Positions 43,136 to 51,342 of a stretch of DNA of 57,727 bases are shown piece by piece. Location: assembly GCF_002875705.1 (NCBI RefSeq), contig NZ_MCZZ01000131.1:1-57727 (forward strand), in the 5' to 3' direction. The position numbers and the translations under genes were made by a program. The notes under the pieces are model-generated. The model did no database searches and was not told where the DNA came from. It saw nothing but the letters and a program-made list of their open reading frames with translations. The DNA comes from Vibrio sp. 10N.261.45.E2. GTDB taxonomy: Bacteria > Pseudomonadota > Gammaproteobacteria > Enterobacterales > Vibrionaceae. Every line of letters starts with the position of its first letter. The first letter of the stretch is position 1.

Positions 43136-44971
43136 ATGAATCTTAATAAATCTTCCATGGTTAAAACTTTATTTGTAACCACAAGTTTGACAGCTTCAAT
43201 TTCCGTCGCTAATGCTAGTCAATTTTCGTTTCCTCAAGGTGTGTATAACGGCGAGGAAGTCGTAGTAACCGAATTTGCTAACGGCGGAATTCTCAACGCA
43301 GCAATGCTAGAAAAAATTGAGACCACACAGCCTGAAGCAGCCTATGTTAAAGAAGTCACCGATGGCGTATGGGCTATCGTTGGTTATCATTATGGTTACA
43401 AAGCCGTCATTGAAGGAGAAAAGGGACTGATCCTGTTCGATACGGGTGACGATATCGAAGAAGCGCAGGAAATCTTAGACCTTATTCAACTGCATATCAG
43501 TGAAAAACCTATACATACTGTCATTTACAGCCATTCGCATTATGGATTCGGAACACAAGCCATCACTGCAAAGTTTGGCGAAGAAATTAAAATCATTGGG
43601 CACCCAGAATTAAATCGAAATGTCAGAGAAAGCAATGGGCTAGGTGCATCAATTCCAGAGCTATCGCCATCACTATACGCACGAACTCTACAGCAATTTT
43701 CTGCCTTCCTCCCAGATGAAGGTCCTGATGGCAAAGCACCGTCTCCCATAGGCAAAACTAAAGGTCTTGTTCCGGTTAATACACCTGTAGCAAATGGTCA
43801 AAGTATGACCATTGACGGTATAGAATTGCAATTCTTTACTGAATATGACAGTGACTCCGATGATCAAGTCATCGTTTATTTACCAGAAACAAAAACCGTC
43901 TTAAATAACCACTTATGGCCAACCTTCCCGAACTTTTATACCTTGCGCGGTTCTGTTTATCGTGACCCGACAGCATGGGCAGAGGGCATTAAAATGATTC
44001 GTGACTTAGAACCTGAGTATTTAATTAATACTCATGCAGCGCACCTGAGCGGGAAAGATGAAATACAAACGGTGTTAAATGGTTACTACGATGCCATTAT
44101 GTACCTTTATGACCAGACTTTACGCGGGATTCTACATGGCAAAACACCAGATGAATTGCGCTACTGGGTACAATTACCTAATGAGCTTGCAGAGATGCCA
44201 CATAATCAAATGAGCTATGGTGAGTTCTCTTACTATCCACCCTATATCTACAATTATGCTCTGGGTTGGTTTGGTCGTGATGTTGAAAACTTGAACCGTA
44301 TCGCACCAAATGATCAAGCTCGAAAAATTATCGAAGGCTTTGGTGGTGTAGAAGCTGTCAAACAAGAACTAAAAGAAACCTTATCAAATAAAGAATTCGC
44401 TTGGTCTGCTGAGCTGGGTGGATATTTAGTCAAAACAGCGCCTAATGACGTAGAGGCAAGGCTGTTGCTCGCAGATGCAATGCGCCAAATGGGCTATCGT
44501 GCAGAAGCGTCAATCCCAAGATCATGGTATTTAACTCGCGCTCTAGAGCTTGAAGGTAAGATAGAGGTTCCAGCTGTTGCGCTCTTAGGCCTTGACTCAG
44601 TGATGTCTTCTCCTGCAGATACATTTGTTCAACAGTTCCGAGTGCGTTTAAACCCGAGCGCAAGCCTTGGTCAAGATAAGCTATTAGCCATCACTATCGA
44701 GGGTGAGGATGCCTCAACAATGGGACTCCACCTGAGAAGTAGTATTGCTGAATATATCCCAAATGTTGAAGACTATTCTCGTTCGCAAGATATGTCTATA
44801 AGCATGCCTAAACAGATTTGGGGCCAGTATTTCATGGGAGAAATCAGTCTAAGTGAAATGCTAAACGATGCAAGCGTGACAACGAACAATAAAGACGATG
44901 TTAAAACATTCTTTGAGTTTTTTGACCAAGTCGCTCCAAGCAAAGATCGCTTTATATCCGTATTAGAATAA
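43136..44971 (+). CDS. Secreted alkylsulfatase-like MBL-fold protein with altered metal site
   Basis: A 611-residue exported protein (signal peptide ending near VANASQ). It has the layout of linear alkylsulfatases: a metallo-beta-lactamase domain (about 65-320), an alkyl-sulfatase dimerisation domain (about 330-470, LNGYYDAIMYLYDQTLRGILHGKTPDELRYWVQLP) and a C-terminal SCP2-like domain (about 490-610). The metal motif HxHxDH reads HSHYGF at residues 133-138: both His of HxH remain, but the Asp and the last His are Gly and Phe. The downstream INTHAAHLSG His is kept. It may be catalytically altered or a binding protein. No copy of the island operator was seen before it. Confidence 0.85.
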   Translation: MNLNKSSMVKTLFVTTSLTASISVANASQFSFPQGVYNGEEVVVTEFANGGILNAAMLEKIETTQPEAAYVKEVTDGVWAIVGYHYGYKAVIEGEKGLILFDTGDDIEEAQEILDLIQLHISEKPIHTVIYSHSHYGFGTQAITAKFGEEIKIIGHPELNRNVRESNGLGASIPELSPSLYARTLQQFSAFLPDEGPDGKAPSPIGKTKGLVPVNTPVANGQSMTIDGIELQFFTEYDSDSDDQVIVYLPETKTVLNNHLWPTFPNFYTLRGSVYRDPTAWAEGIKMIRDLEPEYLINTHAAHLSGKDEIQTVLNGYYDAIMYLYDQTLRGILHGKTPDELRYWVQLPNELAEMPHNQMSYGEFSYYPPYIYNYALGWFGRDVENLNRIAPNDQARKIIEGFGGVEAVKQELKETLSNKEFAWSAELGGYLVKTAPNDVEARLLLADAMRQMGYRAEASIPRSWYLTRALELEGKIEVPAVALLGLDSVMSSPADTFVQQFRVRLNPSASLGQDKLLAITIEGEDASTMGLHLRSSIAEYIPNVEDYSRSQDMSISMPKQIWGQYFMGEISLSEMLNDASVTTNNKDDVKTFFEFFDQVAPSKDRFISVLE

Positions 44972-45013
44972 TGTTCTTAAATTAATATGGCTTAGTTGAT
45001 CAAATTAGATAAT

Positions 45014-45039
45014 AGATAGACCTCACCCTAGGTCTATCT
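45014..45039 (+). terminator. Hairpin after the alkylsulfatase-like gene
   Basis: A 10-bp perfect stem AGATAGACCT / AGGTCTATCT with a CACCCT loop. The following sequence is only moderately T-rich, so this is a probable, not certain, terminator. Confidence 0.6.
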
Positions 45040-45107
45040 CTAATTGATTTTTAAAGCTTCATTAACCACAAGTTAATCCTTATTTTGCTACTGAACCCTC
45101 CGGTGAG

Positions 45108-46066
45108 GTGCAGGTTACTTCGGCAACTCATGTTGTATTACTAGTCACTGAGAAACTCTCAGTGAAAACAAAGTTTATTCCATTAATAACACTGAGTGTA
45201 ATTTCTTGCTCGAATTTTGCCGCGCAAGACATGAACACTGAAAATCGTGTCTGTTCAATCGATGCGATGCCCTCCTCTAGAGAACGTTCGATATATTACA
45301 GCGAAGATATTCAAAGAAACCTCTTCTTTGGTTGCTCTCGTGGTGGTTGTCAAGGTGTGATTGCTGCTCAACGCTTTCCTACAGATTATGATGTTATTGT
45401 TGCAGGTTCTCCAGTATATGATTGGACGCGTGCACTTGCAGGTCATATTACTGCAGTTTAAAAAATGTTCCCTACTGGCAACATGGATTACGCCGTGGTT
45501 GACACCGCAGCATATGAACTTGTTCTTGAAACTCTTGCAAAACAATGTAGCAACCGTGACGGTTCAGACAATGGTTTCTTAACTGAACATTGGAACTGTA
45601 GTATCGACCTTGCTGAACTTCAGTATGATGGTAGCTCTGACAAGTGTCTACAACACAACAAATTGATGCGCTTGACATGCTATATGGCAACCTATACGAC
45701 TCAAGCGATAAGTTAATCCTTTGGAATAGTACGCACGACCTGGCAATTGCGCCACAAACGACCATTAACTACTACAACGAAGTGATTGAGCGTGACCCTA
45801 CTGCGAAAGAAGACGTGACCATATTCATGCTACCTGGTGTAAATCACTGTGCTGGCGGTGAAGGTCCTTGGTTAACGGATTGGTTTGGAGCGGCCAACCA
45901 ATGGAGTGAAACGGGTGTTGCCCCAACTGAGCTACCTGCAGCGTATGTTACTGAAAAAGGCATTGATGGGTCTGGTAAACTTTGTGCCTACCCAACTGTT
46001 GCACACTGGGATGGTAAAGGTGACCAACATAACGCAGCCAGCTTTAGCTGTGTGACTCCAGAGTAA
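45108..46066 (+). pseudogene. Decayed tannase/feruloyl-esterase-family hydrolase
   Basis: Remains of a secreted tannase-family esterase (the family that includes feruloyl esterases and MHETase). A signal-peptide-like start (KTKFIPLITLSVISCSNFAA) runs almost straight into the nucleophile elbow FFGCSRGGCQGVIAAQRFP, so roughly the first third is missing. An in-frame TAA at 45459 interrupts the frame. A one-base loss near 45647 shifts it (DKCL|TTQQIDALDMLYGN), and the lid region is missing before KLILWNSTHDLAI. The Ser (GCSRGG), Asp (STHD) and His (PGVNHCAGG) triad positions can all still be seen. Intact members are about 500-600 residues. This one could not make a working enzyme. Confidence 0.85.
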
Positions 46067-46247
46067 CCATCCAATTATACGATGACTTGCTAATGGGTAA
46101 TTCAAAAACCTACGTAAGTTATCGTTATCCTGTTCAAAACATCAGCCAGATCAATCAATATAATCAACAATGATAGAAATGTACTTTCGAATATAAAAAA
46201 CTAAAAGTGTTAACCTATTTTAGGTTTAATACTGAGGCTTAATTTCG

Positions 46248-46988
46248 CTAAAAAGACCAACTGAAGCCTAAATGCAGGCCTTTTTGCGCAACATCATAAA
46301 CAAAGTCATTTTTATTATAATCAACATCAAAGTATCGATACCCCAATAAGGTACCAATAGATGATGTCCACTGATAGCCTAAATTTGTTTGCACATCATA
46401 AAAATATTTTGAGCTAAGGCCTCCGACATTCGCACCACCAGATAGATAAAATTTCGAATTTTCAAAGTGATGTTTCGCCCAAACCCCTAGCGTTGCATCA
46501 AACCATCTATCACTTGCTTCGCTGCTAAAGGTAATACTGTCGATTTTATATTGATAATCAACATCCCAGTATCGGGCACCTGCCAGTAACTTCACATTAG
46601 TATTGCTGTTTTCCCATACATCAAAGCCATAGGCTAATGAAAAGAGAGTCGTTTTTGTATTGACATTAAAATTCCCAATAATAGGACCAATCATCTCTTC
46701 ACTACGTAGATCACTGTAACTGTAGTCAGCATATATACCGTGAGCCCCCTTTTGCGCAGCAGCAACGAATGAAGCGCTAAAGTGTGCATCGCTCAATAAA
46801 TCTTTAGATGAAATATCTGCAGGCGGCAGTGCAGGGCTTCCACCCGATCCTTTATGGTCTGTGAGCCACATGTATGGGCTCAGTGAGAATTCCCAACTTT
46901 TCTGAACTGTATTCGGGGATGAAAAAGCCGATGATGAAGCCAATACCCCTGTTAATACAATGATGGTCTTTTTAAGCTTAGGTGACAT
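46248..46988 (-). CDS. Outer-membrane beta-barrel protein
   Basis: A 246-residue exported protein (signal peptide ending SSAFSSP) with alternating amphipathic strands and a C-terminal Phe (LGFSWSF), the outer-membrane barrel signature. The mature start WEFSLSPYMWLTDHKGS resembles a family of small outer-membrane proteins often found beside catabolic genes. The role could be uptake of a hydrophobic substrate. It is divergent from another outer-membrane protein gene across a gap that holds two inverted copies of the island operator (47050 and 47105). It is convergent with the decayed esterase gene. Confidence 0.82.
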   Translation of the reverse strand: MSPKLKKTIIVLTGVLASSSAFSSPNTVQKSWEFSLSPYMWLTDHKGSGGSPALPPADISSKDLLSDAHFSASFVAAAQKGAHGIYADYSYSDLRSEEMIGPIIGNFNVNTKTTLFSLAYGFDVWENSNTNVKLLAGARYWDVDYQYKIDSITFSSEASDRWFDATLGVWAKHHFENSKFYLSGGANVGGLSSKYFYDVQTNLGYQWTSSIGTLLGYRYFDVDYNKNDFVYDVAQKGLHLGFSWSF

Positions 46989-47049
46989 CGTTTATTACTC
47001 TTAGTGACGTTAGATGCGCTCATCATAATCATCAAAAACAATAAAGACA

Positions 47050-47065
47050 GGAATTACAGAAATCC
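47050..47065 (-). promoter_or_regulatory. Island operator, site A
   Basis: On the minus strand this reads GGATTTCTGTAATTCC, one base different from sites B and C. It lies 62 bp before the ATG of the leftward outer-membrane protein gene. It forms an inverted pair with site B, centres 55 bp apart. Confidence 0.75.
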
Positions 47066-47104
47066 AGTTCTGACAATAAATTGAAAAAGTGAAACTACAA
47101 ATGT

Positions 47105-47120
47105 GGATTTCTGTAAATCC
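47105..47120 (+). promoter_or_regulatory. Island operator, site B
   Basis: GGATTTCTGTAAATCC, a perfect 6-4-6 palindrome, 68 bp before the rightward outer-membrane protein ATG. It is identical over 16 bases to site C at 49496. Confidence 0.78.
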
Positions 47121-47188
47121 TATTTTATTTTACTCACGCTCTTTATTATCTCGGCCCATACAAAACTGTCAGCAATAAGGTACTTTTT

Positions 47189-47902
47189 ATGAAACTGAGT
47201 AAATTTAAAGCAATTAGCAGCATTACAATGGGGTTGTTACTTTCAACATCAGCTTATGCACAAAGTCATAAAATCAATCATGAGGACACTATTGAATTTT
47301 CAGACCCGACTGTTGTGTATTCATCAGCCGAAGTGGCATACGGAACAGAAGGTGCGACACTAGGCTTAGGCCTAGCGGCCCCCGTAAATGATAACTGGGC
47401 CGCCTTAGTTAAATACGAAGCAAAAGAGGATTTACAGCTGCATCGTTTAAGAGCGGCCACGAGCAACACCAATGTGGGAACCGGTTTTATGCTTGATTAC
47501 ATATGGGACACTGATTTTGCAGATGTAGGAGCAGATTCACACACCCTCGTGATCAATGCATTACAAGTTTTGCCAATCGGTGATAATGCACTGTTCGTAC
47601 CTTTGTTGGGTGCAGGTTTCACCAGTAATGACTTGTCTGATAACAAGGCCTACATCGGGATGGCACAAGCCATGGTGGTTTATAACTTTTCACCTGATGT
47701 TTGGATGAACTTAATCCCACAATACACTTATGGATTTAATACATTCGAAATGAATCTTGGGGATGGTGTAGATATTCGTAAATTTGAGTTTGAAAGCGTG
47801 TTGGGTTACCGCTTTAACGGTAACCAAAATATACGTTTAATGTACAAGTATAATGATGACAAAGACCACGAAGGCACGTTAAGTTACACCTATGCATTTT
47901 AA
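47189..47902 (+). CDS. Outer-membrane beta-barrel protein, paralogue 1
   Basis: A 237-residue exported barrel protein (signal peptide ending STSAYAQS) with a C-terminal TYAF. It is a clear paralogue of the protein at 56054: both share DPT-YSS---YGTEG, DNWA/DDWA, RLRAA/RVRAA, TGFMLDYIWDT/TGLMGDYIYNT and NGNQN near the end. It probably forms a small pore or a lipid-exposed barrel. It is controlled together with its divergent neighbour through operators A and B. No exact family name is assigned. Confidence 0.82.
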   Translation: MKLSKFKAISSITMGLLLSTSAYAQSHKINHEDTIEFSDPTVVYSSAEVAYGTEGATLGLGLAAPVNDNWAALVKYEAKEDLQLHRLRAATSNTNVGTGFMLDYIWDTDFADVGADSHTLVINALQVLPIGDNALFVPLLGAGFTSNDLSDNKAYIGMAQAMVVYNFSPDVWMNLIPQYTYGFNTFEMNLGDGVDIRKFEFESVLGYRFNGNQNIRLMYKYNDDKDHEGTLSYTYAF

Positions 47903-47959
47903 TGACGCAAGCATTGACTTAGTTAACCTGAATTCTCGTTAACGGAACAAAAAACTCTT

Positions 47960-48014
47960 CCCACCTTACGATTGGTTCTTTCGATCAAGCAACGATTTGA
48001 ACGAAAAAGGTGGG
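47960..48014 (+). promoter_or_regulatory. Hairpin sequestering the ribosome-binding site of a small ORF
   Basis: CCCACCTT at 47960-47967 is exactly complementary to AAGGTGGG at 48007-48014, which is the ribosome-binding site of the 27-codon ORF that starts at 48018. Pairing would mask that site. The loop of about 39 bases is partly self-complementary. Confidence 0.5.
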
Positions 48015-48017
48015 CAG

Positions 48018-48101
48018 ATGAATAACGTAGTGGAAATGTTTGTTATGTTGATGATCTTTGTTATCAATTTCCACTGCTTGTGGTTTAATTTATCGCCTTA
48101 A
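48018..48101 (+). CDS. Possible 27-residue hydrophobic peptide
   Basis: A 27-codon frame beginning MNNVVEMFVMLMIFVINFHC, nearly all hydrophobic, so a single short membrane helix is likely. It has an excellent ribosome-binding site (AAGGTGG four bases from the ATG), which sits in the arm of an upstream hairpin. It ends 67 bp before the LysR gene and could be a leader peptide or a regulatory membrane peptide. The family is not recognised. Confidence 0.45.
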   Translation: MNNVVEMFVMLMIFVINFHCLWFNLSP

Positions 48102-48168
48102 CCTGTAATACTCCTAGATAATGCTGATAACCGTTAATGCGGCAAACCACGTAGTTTAGGGTGTGATA

Positions 48169-49089
48169 ATGAAAAACAAACTGGAAGATCTGGATTTAAA
48201 TCTACTGAAGATCCTTCGAGCCGTTACTGAAGCTCGCAATACACATGTAGCCGCTGAAAAGTTAGGCATCTCACAAGCCAGTGTGAGTCGTGGTTTAGCT
48301 AAATTACGAGAAACATTTGGTGATCAGTTATTCTTGCGAAAAGCGCATGGGGTCGAGCCCTCCGATCTTGCCGATAATTTAGCTAAAGCATCTGAGCTCA
48401 TGCTCGACCCAATTATTGAAGTACTTGAATTTTATCAGGACTTTGATCCGCTCACCTTCGATCGACAAATATCTATTTTCATGCATGTGTTTATTTTAGA
48501 GGTACATGGAGTAGAAATTATTGCAGCGCTGAAAAAAGTTCTGCCTAAGGCGAAATTTAGGGTATTAAATTGGCAAAAACACTCTCTTGCTGAGACCCTT
48601 AATGGCGATGTTGATTACCTGATACAGTTAGAGAACTTACCTTTACCTCAAGATATCTACAGCCATACTTTAAAAGAGACTCCGCTTTCAATCATCGCCA
48701 GAAAATCACATCCAGTTTTATCTCAAGAATATGATTGGAATGATATTTATAATTTGCCTATCGGGCGAGTAATTATTGAAGGGGTTAACAGTAAACTTGC
48801 TCCGATTGAGACTTTTTACCTTAGTAAAGAAGCAAAAGCGGATATCGAGCTAGTCACTCATAGTCTACCATTGCTAGCAGACCAGTTAAAAAAGTCAGAT
48901 ATGATTTTTTTTAGTAGCAAGTATATTGCTGATTACGATCAAGACTTAGTATCGTATCCTTTACCCGATTCCCCCGAGTCATATTCATCAATAAAGGTTG
49001 TCGGAGGGTACCTACAAACTAAACGCAACCACCCGCTTAATCAGTTGCTAGATCAAGTGATTGATGATTTTTTTGAAACACTGACCTAA
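48169..49089 (+). CDS. LysR-family regulator of the island cluster
   Basis: A 306-residue LysR regulator. The HTH at about 5-65 reads LDLNLLKILRAVTEARNTHVAAEKLGISQASVSRGLAKLRETFGDQLFLR, resembling the NodD/LeuO/ToxR-type LysR group (DLNLL start). The effector domain follows. The ATG at 48169 has AGGGTG upstream. A GTG two codons earlier is also open. It is the only regulator among the island genes and lies between sites A/B and site C, so I infer that it binds the shared operator. A half-site-like CTGTAATACTCCTA lies at about 48102-48116, hinting at autoregulation. Confidence 0.9.
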   Translation: MKNKLEDLDLNLLKILRAVTEARNTHVAAEKLGISQASVSRGLAKLRETFGDQLFLRKAHGVEPSDLADNLAKASELMLDPIIEVLEFYQDFDPLTFDRQISIFMHVFILEVHGVEIIAALKKVLPKAKFRVLNWQKHSLAETLNGDVDYLIQLENLPLPQDIYSHTLKETPLSIIARKSHPVLSQEYDWNDIYNLPIGRVIIEGVNSKLAPIETFYLSKEAKADIELVTHSLPLLADQLKKSDMIFFSSKYIADYDQDLVSYPLPDSPESYSSIKVVGGYLQTKRNHPLNQLLDQVIDDFFETLT

Positions 49090-49162
49090 GATATGTTGTT
49101 TTATCTGTAGCCTCTTTAACTGCTGGTTTTCGAGCATGTGTCCCGTTGGGTTAGGCAAGCCG

Positions 49163-49359
49163 CCAGGGCGAACGCATGAGTTATAATTATGTTAATCGTT
49201 ACACTTAATTAACTTGTGAAAATACTTACCTGCAAAAATAGATATTGATTTTCAATCAATCATTGCTGGTTAAGTGTGGATATAAAAACGTAGATTAGCT
49301 TCTAGCTACATTTTTAATTTGTTTCGTTAACAAAAAAACTACTCATGCGTTCACCCTGG
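49163..49359. mobile_element. MITE-like element with terminal inverted repeats
   Basis: About 197 bp bounded by 19-bp inverted repeats that match at 18 positions (CCAGGGCGAACGCATGAGT at 49163-49181 and ACTCATGCGTTCACCCTGG at 49341-49359). The similarity extends inward to a GTTAA nine bases inside each end. The outer flanks GGCAAGCCG (49154-49162) and GGCAAGTCG (49359-49367) look like an 8-of-9 target duplication. It has no coding capacity. Confidence 0.6.
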
Positions 49360-49495
49360 GCAAGTCGCACTGTGTAGCTTGTAAAATTCACCTCATGCGA
49401 TTGTAAATCGATTAACCAATGCCAGCAGGGCAAATAATCTTTTGCGCCTTAACGTTTTACTTCTGTTTTGATCGAAGCCAACACGATACATATCT

Positions 49496-49511
49496 GGATT
49501 TCTGTAAATCC
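49496..49511 (+). promoter_or_regulatory. Island operator, site C
   Basis: GGATTTCTGTAAATCC, identical to site B, with the same flanks (TGGATTT...AAATCCTA). It lies about 220 bp before the DUF1254 gene, farther than the other copies lie from their genes, so the promoter is probably near 49540-49600. Confidence 0.75.
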
Positions 49512-49730
49512 TAGTTCAATTTATCAACACTCCTTACAATAACCCCCAACTACTTACTATGTACCGGTACTCAAGTTCCGATTATTTCGGAACCTACTAT
49601 GGGTATTAATTAGTAGAAATAAGTTGTATTTCAATAGGACATTTAAAAGAAAGAATTATGACCATGGGAGGTTATAACGATCTACAGAATCTTGTCGTGT
49701 TGAAAATCGAACAGTTATTAAGAGGTAAAC

Positions 49731-51161
49731 ATGAAAACGAAAAAACATTTATTTAAAGCAGTTAAACTATTAACAATCACACTCATGAGTTTAGGTGTCT
49801 TTACGCACGCAAAAGCAACGCAAGATAATATTTTCGAATTAGATCGAAATCAGGTGGAAAATATAGTCAAACGTTCTTATCAATATGTTGCCATGTATAA
49901 CGTTAATAATAAAACGGCGGAGACAGACGAGTCGAGCGCAATGGGCACCGGTGGTTGGAATCAACTATCGCTTAATACGAGCCTATTTGATGCGACCATA
50001 AAAAATATTGTTCGTCCAAATAACGATACCTTGTATCAAATTGCGATGCTTGATTTACGTGATCAGCCGATGATTTTGGATATTCCTGCAATTGACTCAT
50101 CGTACGTATCGCTACAAACTTCAGCTTATGATCACTATGTTAATGTTCCGTTGAGTTCAGTTAAAGGCGATTATACTAAAGCAGAGACAGTACTTTTTTA
50201 CACAGAACGTACTAAAGGTTATCAAGCTGGTGAGCAAATTCCTGGTATTGACCGCTACTTAGAAATGAGTGGAGACTTTGTTATCGCATTCCATCGCATT
50301 ATGCCACACGCTAACGAGCCGGAAAAATTCAAGGAAATTACTGAAAAAATTGATTCGTTGAAACTTTTATCATTATCTGAATATCAAACAGGAAAAGTAA
50401 TAGCCGCTTCTCCGATTATCTTCCCTAAAGTTGGCACAACCGATACTGACGTATTTAGAGATAATCTGTTAGAAGTAATGCAATTTATCTTCAACCACAC
50501 GACATTTGATATCAACAACGAGATGGATCAAGAATTATTAGCGGCATATAAACCACTTGGTATTGTGCCAGGCAAAGAATGGAATCCGTTAACGCATAAC
50601 AAAATTGATCATGATTTATTCCATGAAGTTGCTTTAGATGTTCAAAAAGATGTGTACAGAATGTTGAATGACCCGACTACTCCAAGTCAGTTAACATTTC
50701 TTTTTAAACCTAAAGGCGAAATTGGTTTACTTACGCAAACTATCCAGTCAGTACTTGGCCCAATCGGACTGCCTGTGGCAGAGGCAATGTACCCACCAGT
50801 ACAAACTGTTGATGGCGAGCCAATGAATGCACTTAATGATTATGTCGTTAGGATGAAAAAAGATGACATGCCACCTGCGAATGCTTTTTGGTCAATCACA
50901 TTATATGACAGCCACAATGGTTTCTTTATTCCAAACGCGCACAATAAATACTCAGTGGGTGAAAATGCTGGCTACAAATTAAATAGCGATGGCGGCATTG
51001 ATATTTATATTGCAGCGGAAAAGCCAGCTGGCGTTCCAACAGAAAACTGGTTGCCAATCAATCGTAATGATGAAGGTATTGACCTTATTTTACGTATCTA
51101 TGCCACTAATTTTGAGAAACTACAAAATTGGAAAGCACCTAGCGTAACGCTTCTTGAGTAA
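49731..51161 (+). CDS. Secreted DUF1254/DUF1214-domain protein
   Basis: A 476-residue exported protein (signal peptide ending THAKAT) with an N-terminal DUF1254 domain (about 45-180; VRPNNDTLYQIAMLDLRDQPMILDIP is typical) and a C-terminal DUF1214 domain (about 350-465; MPPANAFWSITLYDSHNGFFIPN and NWLPINRNDEGIDLILRIY). The biochemical function of this family is not established, and members are often found in catabolic and virulence-related clusters. AAGAGG precedes the ATG. It is preceded by operator C and followed 180 bp later by a shorter homologue. Confidence 0.88.
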   Translation: MKTKKHLFKAVKLLTITLMSLGVFTHAKATQDNIFELDRNQVENIVKRSYQYVAMYNVNNKTAETDESSAMGTGGWNQLSLNTSLFDATIKNIVRPNNDTLYQIAMLDLRDQPMILDIPAIDSSYVSLQTSAYDHYVNVPLSSVKGDYTKAETVLFYTERTKGYQAGEQIPGIDRYLEMSGDFVIAFHRIMPHANEPEKFKEITEKIDSLKLLSLSEYQTGKVIAASPIIFPKVGTTDTDVFRDNLLEVMQFIFNHTTFDINNEMDQELLAAYKPLGIVPGKEWNPLTHNKIDHDLFHEVALDVQKDVYRMLNDPTTPSQLTFLFKPKGEIGLLTQTIQSVLGPIGLPVAEAMYPPVQTVDGEPMNALNDYVVRMKKDDMPPANAFWSITLYDSHNGFFIPNAHNKYSVGENAGYKLNSDGGIDIYIAAEKPAGVPTENWLPINRNDEGIDLILRIYATNFEKLQNWKAPSVTLLE

Positions 51162-51342
51162 TAGAGTGCAATGATGCTCTTGGTCAAGATGTTTTGACCG
51201 CTACTCCTTTTAATAGAGTAAACATAAATCGTGTAGGGTGATTATCTTATCCGACTAAAAGTGAAACACATTTAATAAATAGTTAACTTACTTTTTGAAT
51301 ATAGATACTTGAGTCAGTTAATGAATGAAATAGAGAGTTGAG

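Larger units (their letters stand above)
49090..49730. other. Intergenic region between the LysR and DUF1254 genes
   Basis: About 640 bp without a gene. It holds a MITE-like element (49154-49367), operator site C (49496-49511), the palindrome GTACCGGTAC (49561-49570) and a hairpin GTTCCGA / TCGGAAC (49575-49593). The promoter of the DUF1254 gene must lie between site C and 49730. Confidence 0.6.

Noticed and set aside
45255..45765. Overlapping minus-strand ORFs opposite the tannase remnant
   Set aside because: The plus-strand translations carry clear tannase motifs. The minus-strand ones are Cys/His-rich shadows.
49151..49181. An integron attC-like site (GTTAGGC near the MITE end)
   Set aside because: There is no paired RYYYAAC core at the right spacing, no cassette array and no IntI. 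The inverted repeats fit a MITE better.
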